Of a DNA stretch of 64,000 nt, positions 45,086-54,435 are shown in pieces. The position numbers were made by a program, and so were the translations under genes. The DNA is taken from NCBI RefSeq assembly GCF_001112925.1, contig NZ_CPYD01000001.1, positions 62,001 to 126,000 of the forward strand. Reading direction: 5' to 3'. How positions within the stretch are numbered: the stretch's first letter is position 1; each line of letters starts with the position of its first letter. Source of the DNA: Yersinia nurmii. Its GTDB lineage: Bacteria; Pseudomonadota; Gammaproteobacteria; Enterobacterales; Enterobacteriaceae. The notes under the pieces are model-generated. The model saw only the letters and a list, made by a program, of their open reading frames with translations, was not told where the DNA came from and did no database searches.

Positions 45086-46107
45086 TATACCGATCATAGC
45101 ATCGATACCCCGCGACGAAAGACGCCTGATACAGAAAACTATTCATCAAACACGCGACAAAGATCATGCCCGCAGACTGACCGCTATGTTGATGCTTCAT
45201 CGTGGTGACAAAGTCAGCGACGTTGCAAAAACGCTTTGCTGCGTGCGTTCATCATTGGGGAGCTGGATTAACTGGTTCACGGTTTATGGTATTTGAGGTC
45301 TGAAATCATTGCCCTCAGGGCGCGGACGACGCTGGCCGTTTGAGCATATTTGCGCATTGTTGCGTCAGTTGATTAAACACTCGCCGGGAGATTTTGGTTA
45401 TCAGCGATTTCGCTGGAATACTGAACTGTTAGCACTAAAAATCAATGAGATAACAGGCTGTCATCTACATGCTTCAACGATACGCCGCTGGCTTCCCTCT
45501 GCCGGGCTGGTCTGGCGGAGAACGGCACCCACGCTGCGTATTCGCGCCCCGCATAAAGAAGAGAAAATGGCCACCATCGCAGAAGCGCTTGCAGGATGTA
45601 CGCCGAAAATCCCGTATTTTACGAGGATGAGGTGAATATCCATCCCAACCAAAAATCGGTGCCGACTGGCAACGGCGGGCCAGCAAAAACGCGTTGTCAC
45701 GCCGGGGCAAAATGAAAAATATTATCTGACCGGTGCGTGGCACGGGAAAAGTCAGCTACATCGGTTGTTGCAGTAAAAAATCGGGTTTATTTATCAGCCT
45801 GTTAAAGCATCTTAAAAGTACCTATAGGCGGGCAAAAACTATCACACTGATCGTAGATAACTACATTATCCATAAAAGCCGTGAAACGCTGAGATGGTTG
45901 AAGAAGAACCCAAAATTTATTGTTATTTATCAAACAGTCTACTCGCCGCGGGTCAACCACACAGAGCGATTATGGCAAGCATTACATGACACGATAACCA
46001 GAAATCACAGTTGTCGTTCGATGTGGCAATTACTGAACAAAGTGCGCCACTTTATGAAAATGGTAAGCCCATTCCCTGGTGGGAAACATGGTCAGGCAAA
46101 AGTGTAG
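45086..46107 (+). pseudogene. IS630-family transposase, degenerate
   Basis: In successive frames the region spells an IS630-type transposase: PRDERRLIQKTIHQTRDKDH, RGDKVSDVAKTLCCVRSSLG, RRWPFEHICALLRQLIKHSP, then FYEDEVNIHPN (DDE motif region) and TYRRAKTITLIVDNYIIHKS, PRVNHTERLWQALHDTITRN, ending PGGKHGQAKV. The start codon is ATA, a TGA interrupts near 45296, and frameshifts lie near 45620 and 45660, so the element cannot transpose. CAGTCCG...CGGACTG (about 45029-45084) may be its left terminal repeat. Confidence 0.8.
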
Positions 46108-46182
46108 CGGTATTAGGAACAGTTATTCAGGCATGCAAAATGCCGCTTTCACATATGAAAATTTCAATTATTTTTGGAGGGC

Positions 46183-46211
46183 TTACAATTAAGCTAATGT
46201 AACTATATAAT
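46183..46211 (+). promoter_or_regulatory. Predicted sigma-70 promoter of the DUF4225 gene
   Basis: TTACAA (46183-46188), 17 bp, then a perfect TATAAT (46206-46211), 41 bp before the ATG, which has an AAGGA ribosome-binding site. Confidence 0.6.
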
Positions 46212-46252
46212 GTAATTGAATTTATCTAAAAATAAGTCAAGGATCAGACGAT

Positions 46253-47103
46253 ATGGATACCTATGAGGAGTTTGAAGAACGCCACCCGTGGGCTACTGGA
46301 TATGGTGATAGCGCGCAAAGAGAATCTAACCGGCTAAATAATATCATTGCAAATAAGCAGAATGAGCTTCTTCAGACAATGAACAACGTTGCCAATAAAT
46401 ATATAAAATGGAGTTTAGCCAAAGATAAATTTATCTCCGAGGTAATAGCATATTCCTCTGATATTATAGCGAAGACTAATACTGGTGAGTTTTCATTACC
46501 TGAAGCTGTTTCTGCATTGGATAATGAAATTGCGTCATTAAAAGAACAAGATAGAATATTAACAAGCAACAGAATAAAACAAGCTATAATTTTAAAGAGA
46601 GAGGTTATAGAAGAATTCAATAAGAACAAAATAAAAGAAAATAAGAAAATAAGAAAATAGTAATCGCTGCTATAGGTTTTGTATCTGGCGGTTTACAAAT
46701 TGTGGCTGGCCTTGGACTAATTGAAACTGGTCCAGCTGGCGGGTTGATGCTAGCTCATGGTTTTAATAACACTATTGAGAATGGTTATTATCTTCTTTAC
46801 CGTGAGGATTATGTCGGCCCGGTGAGATTTGTGTATCGTGGCCTAGCAAAACAACTTCTCAATATAGATGAATCTGGTGCAGACGTACTTTACTCCACTG
46901 TAGATATATCAGTTTCATTAAATAGCCTATTCGGATATAGACTTGAACCAGACATACAGAGATTATTTAGATATATAGATGCAGACCTTATCACTGGTTT
47001 AACTAAGAAAGGGATAAGACTAATGACTGCTGGCGATATTTTTTTAGAGATAGTGGGCGATTACAATACTGCATACGGCCAATATCTATCATACAAGGGT
47101 TAA
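46253..47103 (+). pseudogene. DUF4225 protein split by a frameshift at an 8-bp tandem repeat
   Basis: The first frame (46253-46660, 135 residues, MDTYEEFEERHPWATGYG...) is helical and charged. The second (visible from about 46640, ATG 46702, to 47103) contains AIGFVSGGLQIVAGLGLIET, GPAGGLMLAHGFNN and YLLYREDYVGPVRFVYRGLA, the conserved core of DUF4225 proteins. The join lies in tandem copies of GAAAATAA; removing one 8-bp unit would restore a single frame of 280 residues. The hydrophobic Gly-rich segment may insert into membranes. Function unknown; DUF4225 genes occur in effector-rich regions. It could be phase-variable or simply broken. Confidence 0.6.
46637..46660 (+). repeat. 8-bp tandem repeat at the DUF4225 frameshift
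   Basis: Units GAAAATAA at 46637-46644 and 46645-46652 and a third with one change (GAAAATAG) at 46653-46660. A unit gain or loss shifts the frame. Confidence 0.85.
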
Positions 47104-47107
47104 ATAA

Positions 47108-47386
47108 ATGGATTTTTTATATATTACCTTATCAACAGCAGTATTGTTTATTTTATATCCAATAATTAAAAAACTTGCCAATTCCAACGATAATTACAGT
47201 CAATTTGCAGCTATTGCTGTGGCGTCAATATCGCCATTATTCCACTTTTACGTTTCGAATTTCGATGTTATTCCTGTTTTTAAAATAGATATAAATAACA
47301 AAGAATTCCTTCAGTACACATCTCTAGTTTTTGGTTATTTAAGTGCTGCACCATATATTATTGCAAGAAGAAAAATCGGCGTTTAA
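47108..47386 (+). CDS. Small membrane protein downstream of DUF4225
   Basis: 92 residues with an N-terminal membrane helix (FLYITLSTAVLFILYPII), a second hydrophobic segment (AAIAVASISPLFHFYVSNF) and a third (YTSLVFGYLSAAPYIIA). It starts 4 bp after the DUF4225 stop, so it was cotranscribed. Not recognised; the pairing of a possible membrane-active protein with a small membrane protein would fit an immunity role, but that is speculation. Confidence 0.55.
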   Translation: MDFLYITLSTAVLFILYPIIKKLANSNDNYSQFAAIAVASISPLFHFYVSNFDVIPVFKIDINNKEFLQYTSLVFGYLSAAPYIIARRKIGV

Positions 47387-47439
47387 TTAGTTACTGGGAA
47401 AGTTATCCACTACAAATCATAAATTTCCCAGTCCGCTAT

Positions 47440-47919
47440 TTAGTAAGCCCGTTCATCCCAAATACTATAGCCACTTGTCCCTGCAATATGATGGTTCCAG
47501 GTTATGCTTTTATAACGTAAAGAAATTGTTCCCTGAGGTTCTGAACCTGTATGAGTCACACTATGTGGATGAAATACAGCTAGATCTGAGATGGTTGCAT
47601 CAGTAATAGAAATACTGTAGTACAGTTATTGAGCCCCCGATTGGTTAGTACGATAACAATCAAAAGTCGCAGTTAATAATTCATTATCTGAGATGGCAAC
47701 CGCAAGTAACGGTGACGATTTATCAATAGGTTTTTTTATTGTGATAGGATGGTGGCTTGCATTTTGTTCCCTTGTCATTGAATGCGAAAGACTGTATATG
47801 AATATTTTATCTAGATGGCTTTCCTGTCCCTTATTACCTATCGAATCGACGCTTGAACAACCAGCAGAAATCAGCCCTTGTTTATTACCACTCAAGGTTA
47901 AATAAATTGAGTTAGCCAT
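47440..47919 (-). pseudogene. Hcp (TssD) of a type VI secretion system, with an in-frame stop
   Basis: Starts MANSIYLTLSGNKQGLISAG with CSSVDSIGNKGQ, the enterobacterial Hcp signature. A TAA at codon 98 (47628-47626, after QSGAQ) interrupts it, yet the same frame continues LYYSISITDATISDLAVFHP and ends SGYSIWDERAY, giving the full 159-residue Hcp if the stop were read as sense. A single CAA/GAA-to-TAA change explains it. Live Hcp forms the hexameric rings of the T6SS tube. No other tube genes are present; the link is to the T6SS effector module 1.5 kb away. Confidence 0.8.
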
Positions 47920-48093
47920 GTATATCCCTAATTTTATAGTTAATATCCTGTCTGAATATTAACTTTTTATATGGCAGGGTTACAAGTATTAAAGCTCTCA
48001 CCGTATCTCCATGTAAATCCAGATATGCTTCCCGTTTATTTGTAGCGAATGTTGTAAGAGAGAATGGGCCGTTTAAGCGGGATACTTACAAGG

Positions 48094-48175
48094 GCATCGA
48101 TCACGGAAAATGACCGATAAATATAACGACGACAGAGGGAAAGACTGGGCTGTTGTGGAGGTCAAAGCGGGGTAA
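48094..48175 (+). pseudogene. 3' tail of a different integrase (copy 2)
   Basis: Reads GHRSRKMTDKYNDDRGKDWA then VVEVKAG and a stop: the GHxS...Y box of a tyrosine recombinase carrying the catalytic His and Tyr. It differs from copies 1 and 3 (KEWLVLAV), so it comes from another prophage. Upstream sequence is degraded. Confidence 0.75.
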
Positions 48176-48225
48176 ATTTACAGGGGTTTTGGGGAAAAGT
48201 TTTGGGGAAGAATTTTTCTCTCCAA

Positions 48226-48254
48226 TAAAAAACGGGAACCATCAGGCTCCCGTT
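48226..48254 (-). terminator. Terminator beside att copy 2
   Basis: On the minus strand AACGGGAGCC / GGTTCCCGTT (one mismatch) with a 4-nt loop is followed by TTTTATTGG. It would end transcripts coming from an icd copy at this att site. Confidence 0.65.
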
Positions 48255-48276
48255 GTCACATCATCAGCCAAGCTGA

Positions 48277-48440
48277 TTACATGTGTTTAATGATAGCGTT
48301 GCCAAACTCTGAGCATTTCAGCAGCTTAGCGCCTTCCATCAAACGTTCGAAGTCATAAGTCACTGTCTTGGCCTGAATCGCGCCTTCAGTACCTTTAATG
48401 ATTAAATCAGCGGCTTCAGTCCAGCCCATATGACGCAGCA
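48277..48440 (-). repeat. Attachment-site copy 2: duplicated icd 3' end
   Basis: 164 bp matching the icd 3' end without substitutions over the coding part, but ending in TAA instead of TGA. Downstream (48441 to about 48880) it shares a segment with att copy 1 that includes the terminator, LexA box and dinI-like gene. Confidence 0.85.
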
Positions 48441-48451
48441 GTAGACATACC

Positions 48452-48497
48452 AAAATCCGGTAACCACATGATTCATAGATGGTTATCGGCTTTTTTT
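48452..48497 (+). terminator. Terminator copy beside att copy 2
   Basis: Same hairpin as 44446-44491 with a G-to-T change that breaks one pair near the stem base; followed by TTTTTTTATT. Confidence 0.5.
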
Positions 48498-48599
48498 ATT
48501 CGCTCAACACAATTAAAAGTGACGCTTATAACCGATTGATTATTAAGTGAAGAAAGATAGTTTTGCAGAAGGACTTTTCAACCGCGATAGAACTCCCCA

Positions 48600-48615
48600 C
48601 TGTATATGCAAACAG
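48600..48615 (+). promoter_or_regulatory. LexA box of dinI-like copy 2
   Basis: Identical CTGTATATGCAAACAG, 20 bp upstream of the second dinI-like gene. Confidence 0.8.
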
Positions 48616-48635
48616 TCACAGGGCGAAGTGGAAAC

Positions 48636-48941
48636 ATGATAGTTGAACTGGTTTACCATAAGCGAAATGTGGAAGAGATACCGGGTGCTAATGGTCTGAT
48701 CCTGGCTGAACTAACCAAGCGTGTGCACCGTGTATTCCCTAAAGCTGAGGTCAAGGTTAAGCCAATGCAAGCGAACGGCATCAATACCGACGCCAGCAAA
48801 GGTGATAAAGCGATCCTTAACCGCCTGCTTGAAGAAATGTTTGATGAAGCCAATCAGTGGCTGGTTTCAGAACTTTGGAACAACGAAGGCACTGTTAACA
48901 AAGGCTTACGCCACAATATATCGCGCGAGAACCGTAGGTAA
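48636..48941 (+). CDS. DinI-like SOS protein, copy 2, with altered C-terminus
   Basis: 101 residues. The first 80 match copy 1 apart from a few changes (VHRVF, NTDASKG, EANQWLV). After WLVSEL, where copy 1 stops, the frame runs on (WNNEGTVNKGLRHNISRENR) into unrelated sequence, which marks the end of the shared prophage segment. The core is intact, so the protein is probably still functional. Confidence 0.8.
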   Translation: MIVELVYHKRNVEEIPGANGLILAELTKRVHRVFPKAEVKVKPMQANGINTDASKGDKAILNRLLEEMFDEANQWLVSELWNNEGTVNKGLRHNISRENRR

Positions 48942-49178
48942 ACGAACTTATACTATCAGCTAATTGTGCGCCGTTTACGGACTGCTGCATCGTTTAGGGC
49001 GTCTCTCAATAGGGCGGGTTGTAACGTTGTGAGCAAGGGGTTCCACGCCCAAACCACCGAAAATTCCGTCTGGCCTGTAAATCGATTTTCCTGATTTTTC
49101 CATCGCTTATCTGCAGACAGTATGATAAATATACATGACATTAATAAGGATATCGAATGGATTTCAAGGATGAATCAG

Positions 49179-49604
49179 ATGTCAGACCTACGCTGTGTGT
49201 TCACTGAAGGCAGTATCGCCTTGCCTGCTGATTACCGTGAGCAGACCGTCAATATTTTGATTGCCCCGCAAAAGCCCTCACTCAATATTTCCCGTGACCA
49301 GTTACGCCCGGACGAAAGCTTTGAAGCCTATCTCACTCGCCAGCGTGAGGTATTGCAAAAAGGTCTGCGCAAGTATCAGGCTCTCGACGAACAGCCAGCA
49401 GTCTTGGGCGACAGCCTGTTCCATGGCATCACGCTGCTTTACCGTTACCATCCGCAAAAAGGCCAGACACTGCATCAACGTCAGGCGGCGTTTTTGGTTT
49501 CGGCCTCCACCGTGCTGATTTTCACGCTGACCAGTGCTCATGTCCTGAGTGAACAGGATGAAGCCTTCTTCTCTGATTGCTTAAACAGTTACCAACACCC
49601 CTAA
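49179..49604 (+). CDS. Eag-type chaperone (DUF1795/DcrB-like) for the Rhs effector
   Basis: 141 residues from the ATG at 49179, which has AAGGA nine bases upstream; the frame opens 19 codons earlier. Features: CVFTEGSIALPADYREQTVN, LLYRYHPQKGQTLHQRQAAF and the C-terminal SEQDEAFFSDCLNSY. Eag proteins shield the N-terminal transmembrane segments of PAAR/Rhs effectors and load them on VgrG spikes. The Rhs gene starts 30 bp downstream and has exactly such segments. Confidence 0.85.
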   Translation: MSDLRCVFTEGSIALPADYREQTVNILIAPQKPSLNISRDQLRPDESFEAYLTRQREVLQKGLRKYQALDEQPAVLGDSLFHGITLLYRYHPQKGQTLHQRQAAFLVSASTVLIFTLTSAHVLSEQDEAFFSDCLNSYQHP

Positions 49605-49634
49605 TCTTTCGCACACGGACAGGAGCGAATACTC

Positions 49635-52600
49635 ATGCTGGAAGCGGCACGCGTCGGTGATCCCATCGGCCATTCTCAGGCTCTCGCCGGGTTGATTGGT
49701 GGAACTATTTTAGGCGGAATCATCAACGTTGCCGGGGGCATTCTGGGCGGGATGCTGTTTGCTGCCGGGTGCGCGTCTGCGTGTCTCGGTGTCGGTATTC
49801 TGCTGATTGGGGCCTCGATTGCCGTCGGTATGGCGGCGAACGCCCTGGGGGAGAAAGCGCGGGATGCCGGTGTTGAGGCAGGGGCCGGTTCGATGAGTCC
49901 CAGCGGTGCCATTATCACCGGATCGGGCAATGTCTTTACCAATGGCAAAGCGGCGGCTGTTTCGTCACTCAGCACGGTGAACTGCGACAAGGACAAGGCT
50001 CAGCAGGTGGCACAGGGCTCATCCTCTGTGTTTATCAATGGACTACCAGCCGCCCGCAAGAGCGATAAAACCACCTGTGATGCGACCATCACGGCGGGAT
50101 CACCCAACGTGTTTATTGGTGGCGGTACGACCACCACGGAAGCCATCACAACTGAAATTCCCGCTTGGGCCTACACCGTGTCTGACCTGACGATGTTTGC
50201 GGCGGGCCTGATAAGTTTTGGGGGGGCGGCCAGCAAGGGGCCGGGTGCGATTCAAAAACTGTTTTCCAAATTGCCGGGAGCCGACAAGATTGCCAAAATC
50301 GCCTGTCGGTTGGCCCCTCTGGCCATCGTCGCAGGGGTGGCCGGTATTCTGGCTAAACCGGTGGACGTGACGACCGGGCAGAAATTCCTCAATGATGACG
50401 ACGAACTGGATTTTACTCTCGACGGTGAATTACCCCTGTTCTGGCAGCGTCGCTATCTCAGCAGCCATGTCTATGAGGGCGTGCTGGGACGCGGCTGGAG
50501 CCTGTTCTGGGAGAGTGAACTGCGGCAGGTGGAAGACGGTATTCTGTGGCGTAACACCTATGGCGACTTCATTCCCTTCCCGGATGTGCCCGCAGGCCAC
50601 CAGACGTTCTGCCCTGACCAGCAGTGCTGGCTCACGCATCATGAGAATGGCCGTTGGTCTGTCCACGATGCGGGCGAACTGCGTTACCACTACCCGGCCT
50701 TTGATGCCGACGGTTTCGCTTCGCTGAGTGTCATCAGCGATAATGTCGGTAACCAGCAGTCATTCCACTACAACGCACAACGGCAGATGGAGAGCGTCAC
50801 CTGCACCCGTGGGCAAACCCTGCGCTGTGAGTACCATCCCGAACTGAATCGTCTGACGGCAGTCTGGCAGCACACGGTGTCTGGTGAGGTGCTGCGTGCC
50901 CGTTACCAGTATAACGAGAAAGGGCAACTGGTGGCGGTACAGCACCGGGGTGAGGCGGTGATGCGCCGCTTTGGCTGGGATGAACATAACGGTTTGCTAC
51001 TGTGGCATGAGAATGCCACCGGATTGCGTTGTGACTATCAGTGGCAAGAGATTGACGACATCTGGTGTGTGGTTGAACAGCACACCAGTGAAGGTGATGG
51101 TTATCGGCTGACCTATGATGAAGAGCAGCGTCAACGTATTGCCACCTGGCAGGACGGCAGCCAGACGGTGTGGGCGTTGGACGAACACCGTCGTGTCAGC
51201 CGTTACACCGACCGCTCTGGCAACACGCATCATCTGTTGTGGGACGACGTAGGGCAACCCGCCGGTTACCGCTCGCCGCTGGGGCATCTGCGCCAGTGCC
51301 AGTGGGATGAACTGGGTAGGCTGGTGTCGGTCACCGAGGCCAATGGTGCGAAAACGCGCTGGCAGTATCAGCGCAACAGCGACCGACAGACGTTTGTGTT
51401 CTGGCCGGATGGCACGTCAGAACGTACCCAATGGGATGAACAAGGACGGGTAGTACAGGAAACCGACCGACTGTTGCAATCCACCCATTATCATTACCCC
51501 TGTGACAACACGCTGTTGCCGAACCGACTCACCGATGCGAGAGGCGGCGAGAATCAGCTAAGTTGGAATATGCAGGGACTGCTGACAGGTTATATCGACT
51601 GTTCCGGCCAGCCGACGACCTGGCGCTACGATACCTTGGGTCAACTGCTTTCCCGCCGCGATGCGTTGCAACAGGAAACCTGCTACGAGTATGACGCGGC
51701 AGGCCAACTGGTCACACTGAGCCTGCCGGATGGCTCCACAGAGCAGTTTGGCTGGTCTGAAGCCGGGCTGTTGCTCAGTCATCAGTTGGGGAACAATCTG
51801 CCCCGCCATTGGCATTACAACGCCCGTGGGCAAACCCTGAGTACCACTGACCGCCTGAACCGGACTATCCGCTACAACTACGATGTTGAAGGGCGTTTGC
51901 TCAGTCTGGATAACGACAACGGTGGCGTGTATCGCTTTACCCGTGATGCGGAAGGCCGGTTGCTGGACGAACAGCGCCCGGACGATACCCGTTATGGCTA
52001 CGCCTACGATGCCGATGGGCAGATGAGCACGGTCACCCAACGGGGCACGGCAAACGATGAAGGCCAACGGCCCGAGAAACCCAGTCAGCTTGTCTACGAT
52101 GCCGCGGGTCGGGTGATTGAACGCCAGACACAGACCGAACGGGGGGAATACCAGTGGGATGTGATGGGCAACTTGCTCAGTGCCAGCCGCACCCCCACAG
52201 AACAGGGTGAAAAACTGGGTATCCAGCCCAATACCGTCACTTTTGAACGGGATAAACTGGGCCGGGTCGTCAGTGAGCATAACGGCGCAGAGGCACTGAC
52301 CTACCAATACGATGCGTTGGGCAACCTGACCACGTTGGGACTGCCGAATGACGACCAGTTCCAGTATCTCCACTACGGCTCCGGGCATGTCACCGCCATC
52401 CGCTTCAATGACCAGATAGTCAGTGAGTTTGAGCGGGATGCATTGCACCGGGAAACCAGCCGCACCCAGGGTAGCCTGATACAACACCGGCAGTATGACC
52501 GTCTGGGGCGTCGCCAGTGGCAGGGCAGTATCAGCCATCGGATTACCGAAGCACTCACATCCCCGGAGCAGGGGATGTTGTGGCGAGCCTACCATTATGA

Positions 52601-53822
52601 TGACCTGCATGAACTGGCGGCGGTGGAAGACAGTAACCGGGGCACGGTGAGCTATGGTTATGATGAAGAAGGACGGCTACGTCACGTCTACTCGGCACAC
52701 AGTGGACAAGCCTCGGTGCATTATGACCGGGCCGACAATGTGCTGATGCTGCCGCTACAGACGCCAGAGAGTTCACCCCATACCCGTGGCAGCGAACCTT
52801 ACCGCGATAACCGCCTAACACACTGGGAGCAGTGGCAATATCAGTATGATGCCTTTGGCAACATGCTGACAAGGCAGGACAGCGCCCGTATCCAGCGTTA
52901 CCGCTACGACGGAGATAACCGGTTGGTGGGGGCCAAGGGGGACGGGCCGAAGGGAGTGTTTGAAGCGCAGTACCACTATGATGCGTTGGGCCGCCGGTTG
53001 AGCAAGACCGTGACTCATCGGCAGGAGCGGCACGAAACGCATTTCCTGTGGCAAGGATTACGGTTATTGCAAAGCCGCACCGCAGACAGCCAGCAAACCT
53101 ACTGTTACGACCCGAACGAAGCCTATACGCCGTTGGCCTGCATTGAACGGCGCTACGGTGAAGACCAGTTGTATTGGTATCATACCGACCTGAACGGCTC
53201 ACCGCAGGAAGTGACCAACAAACAGGGCGAGATGGTGTGGTCAGGGCAATATGGCGTGTTTGGGCAGGTGACCCGCCAGACCGATGCGATGTGGCGCAAC
53301 CTCAGCAAACCGCTGGGGCAGTTCAGGCAGCCGCTGCGTTATGCCGGGCAATATCTGGATAAAGAAACCGGGTTACACTACAATACTTACCGCTATTATG
53401 CACCGGAAGTCGGTCGGTTTATCACGCCTGACCCGATCGGGTTACTGGGCGGACTGAATTTATATCAGTATGCGCCGAATCCGTTGAGTTGGATTGATCC
53501 GCTGGGTCTTGACGTTATTCGTTTAAGGCATTATACGAGTAATAAAGGTTTTGAGGGTATTAAAGAAAGTATGACAATCAAGGCGGCAGATCAAAATGCC
53601 GTATTTGCTACAAAAGCAAAAGGAAAACCTTTAAGTGCAGCTGATGCTTCAGATAACTTTAAAATAAAGCAGCATCATGCTCGAAATTATATCGACTTCG
53701 AAGTTGATACGAAAAATCACGATATTGAATTTAGAAAAAATAATTTGGGAGTTGAAGAGTATAAAATAAAAGGTGATGTAAAATTAGATAAAAAAACCAC
53801 TAATTTCTTTAAAAGGTGCTAG
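49635..53822 (+). CDS. PAAR-Rhs polymorphic toxin with C-terminal Tox-HYD1 domain
   Basis: 1395 residues. Order: prePAAR-like start (MLEAARVGDPIGHSQALAGL), Gly-rich transmembrane segment (about 20-75), PAAR domain (about 85-165), second hydrophobic region (about 180-245), Rhs/YD-repeat shell (about 265-1260), and the core end GRFITPDPIGLLGGLNLYQY followed by DPLGLDV. The variable tip (about 1296-1395) is RLRHYTSNKGFEGIKES..., matching Tox-HYD1 (HYT motif). Base composition changes sharply at the tip: the core is GC-rich, the tip and next gene AT-rich, the usual sign of tip exchange. It would be delivered by a type VI system into rival cells. The reaction of HYD1 toxins is not settled as far as I know. 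Confidence 0.93.
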   Translation: MLEAARVGDPIGHSQALAGLIGGTILGGIINVAGGILGGMLFAAGCASACLGVGILLIGASIAVGMAANALGEKARDAGVEAGAGSMSPSGAIITGSGNVFTNGKAAAVSSLSTVNCDKDKAQQVAQGSSSVFINGLPAARKSDKTTCDATITAGSPNVFIGGGTTTTEAITTEIPAWAYTVSDLTMFAAGLISFGGAASKGPGAIQKLFSKLPGADKIAKIACRLAPLAIVAGVAGILAKPVDVTTGQKFLNDDDELDFTLDGELPLFWQRRYLSSHVYEGVLGRGWSLFWESELRQVEDGILWRNTYGDFIPFPDVPAGHQTFCPDQQCWLTHHENGRWSVHDAGELRYHYPAFDADGFASLSVISDNVGNQQSFHYNAQRQMESVTCTRGQTLRCEYHPELNRLTAVWQHTVSGEVLRARYQYNEKGQLVAVQHRGEAVMRRFGWDEHNGLLLWHENATGLRCDYQWQEIDDIWCVVEQHTSEGDGYRLTYDEEQRQRIATWQDGSQTVWALDEHRRVSRYTDRSGNTHHLLWDDVGQPAGYRSPLGHLRQCQWDELGRLVSVTEANGAKTRWQYQRNSDRQTFVFWPDGTSERTQWDEQGRVVQETDRLLQSTHYHYPCDNTLLPNRLTDARGGENQLSWNMQGLLTGYIDCSGQPTTWRYDTLGQLLSRRDALQQETCYEYDAAGQLVTLSLPDGSTEQFGWSEAGLLLSHQLGNNLPRHWHYNARGQTLSTTDRLNRTIRYNYDVEGRLLSLDNDNGGVYRFTRDAEGRLLDEQRPDDTRYGYAYDADGQMSTVTQRGTANDEGQRPEKPSQLVYDAAGRVIERQTQTERGEYQWDVMGNLLSASRTPTEQGEKLGIQPNTVTFERDKLGRVVSEHNGAEALTYQYDALGNLTTLGLPNDDQFQYLHYGSGHVTAIRFNDQIVSEFERDALHRETSRTQGSLIQHRQYDRLGRRQWQGSISHRITEALTSPEQGMLWRAYHYDDLHELAAVEDSNRGTVSYGYDEEGRLRHVYSAHSGQASVHYDRADNVLMLPLQTPESSPHTRGSEPYRDNRLTHWEQWQYQYDAFGNMLTRQDSARIQRYRYDGDNRLVGAKGDGPKGVFEAQYHYDALGRRLSKTVTHRQERHETHFLWQGLRLLQSRTADSQQTYCYDPNEAYTPLACIERRYGEDQLYWYHTDLNGSPQEVTNKQGEMVWSGQYGVFGQVTRQTDAMWRNLSKPLGQFRQPLRYAGQYLDKETGLHYNTYRYYAPEVGRFITPDPIGLLGGLNLYQYAPNPLSWIDPLGLDVIRLRHYTSNKGFEGIKESMTIKAADQNAVFATKAKGKPLSAADASDNFKIKQHHARNYIDFEVDTKNHDIEFRKNNLGVEEYKIKGDVKLDKKTTNFFKRC

Positions 53823-53826
53823 GTAT

Positions 53827-54165
53827 ATGAAAAAAATAAATGGTTTATCTATCGACGAGCTAAAGGAAATATTTTCCTCAGTTGAGGAGCTTATTGTTGT
53901 TACTGATAAAGTCACGTCAGGATTTGATAACCATACGAAAATGGCTCTTGCTATATTATTGTTCTTTAGTGAAAGTAATATATTGGACAGATTATCAAAA
54001 GTAAGGAGAATCATTAATGCTGAATTGGAGTCAAAACTGTCAGGAGCCGAATATGATGAGTGGATAGAAACAGAAGTAAGTTGTTGGGATCCTCCTTACA
54101 ATAAAACAGAGGAAGATTTATTAGAAATGCAAGATGAAAATTTACTTTGGACTAAGTATCCATAA
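53827..54165 (+). CDS. Candidate immunity protein to the Rhs-HYD1 toxin
   Basis: 112-residue acidic soluble protein (MKKINGLSIDELKEIFSSVE, ending DENLLWTKYP) starting 4 bp after the toxin stop. It shares the low GC of the toxin tip. Position, size and charge fit a cognate immunity protein; no family recognised. Confidence 0.7.
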   Translation: MKKINGLSIDELKEIFSSVEELIVVTDKVTSGFDNHTKMALAILLFFSESNILDRLSKVRRIINAELESKLSGAEYDEWIETEVSCWDPPYNKTEEDLLEMQDENLLWTKYP

Positions 54166-54354
54166 TAGGGGTTCAACGCTCAACGGAACGGTTTCACACG
54201 TTAAGGCTATTTTGTCCGTTAAATCAAAAACATTATAGACAGTGAAAGTCATACCGAAAATGGCGTCTAATAAATCGAAAAACGGCACATAGTACACATG
54301 CAGGTTTTGTCGCATTAACATTGCTGTATCGGCAAAAATTGTGTTGCCTATTTT
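54166..54354. other. Short gap after the immunity gene
   Basis: No gene seen. A GGTTTTGTCGCATTAACA stretch near 54302 could be the end of the IS6-like element whose transposase tail follows. Confidence 0.3.
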
Positions 54355-54435
54355 TTAGGCGGCCAACCAATAAAATTGTTCTGTCGGTGATAGATGCTCT
54401 CCGGCAGGGTGCTGAAGTTGCCCTTTACGTATCAT
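54355..54435 (-). pseudogene. C-terminal fragment of an IS6-like transposase
   Basis: The minus strand reads MIRKGQLQHPAGEHLSPTEQ then FYWLAA and a stop, the C-terminal tail seen in IS6-like transposases (MIRKGQ...SPAEQFY.LAA). It complements the N-terminal fragment at 41821-41934, though they need not come from one copy. Confidence 0.5.

Noticed and set aside
48956..49141. 61-codon minus-strand frame between dinI copy 2 and the Eag gene
   Set aside because: It looks like leftover coding sequence (LLTTLQPALLRDALNDAAVR) but I cannot name a family, find a start or show a boundary, so it is not listed as a feature.
49676..53202. Several long minus-strand open frames (up to 350 codons) opposite the Rhs gene
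   Set aside because: They are antisense shadows of a GC-rich, repeat-containing coding sequence; no ribosome-binding sites, no domains, and the plus frame is unequivocally PAAR-Rhs.
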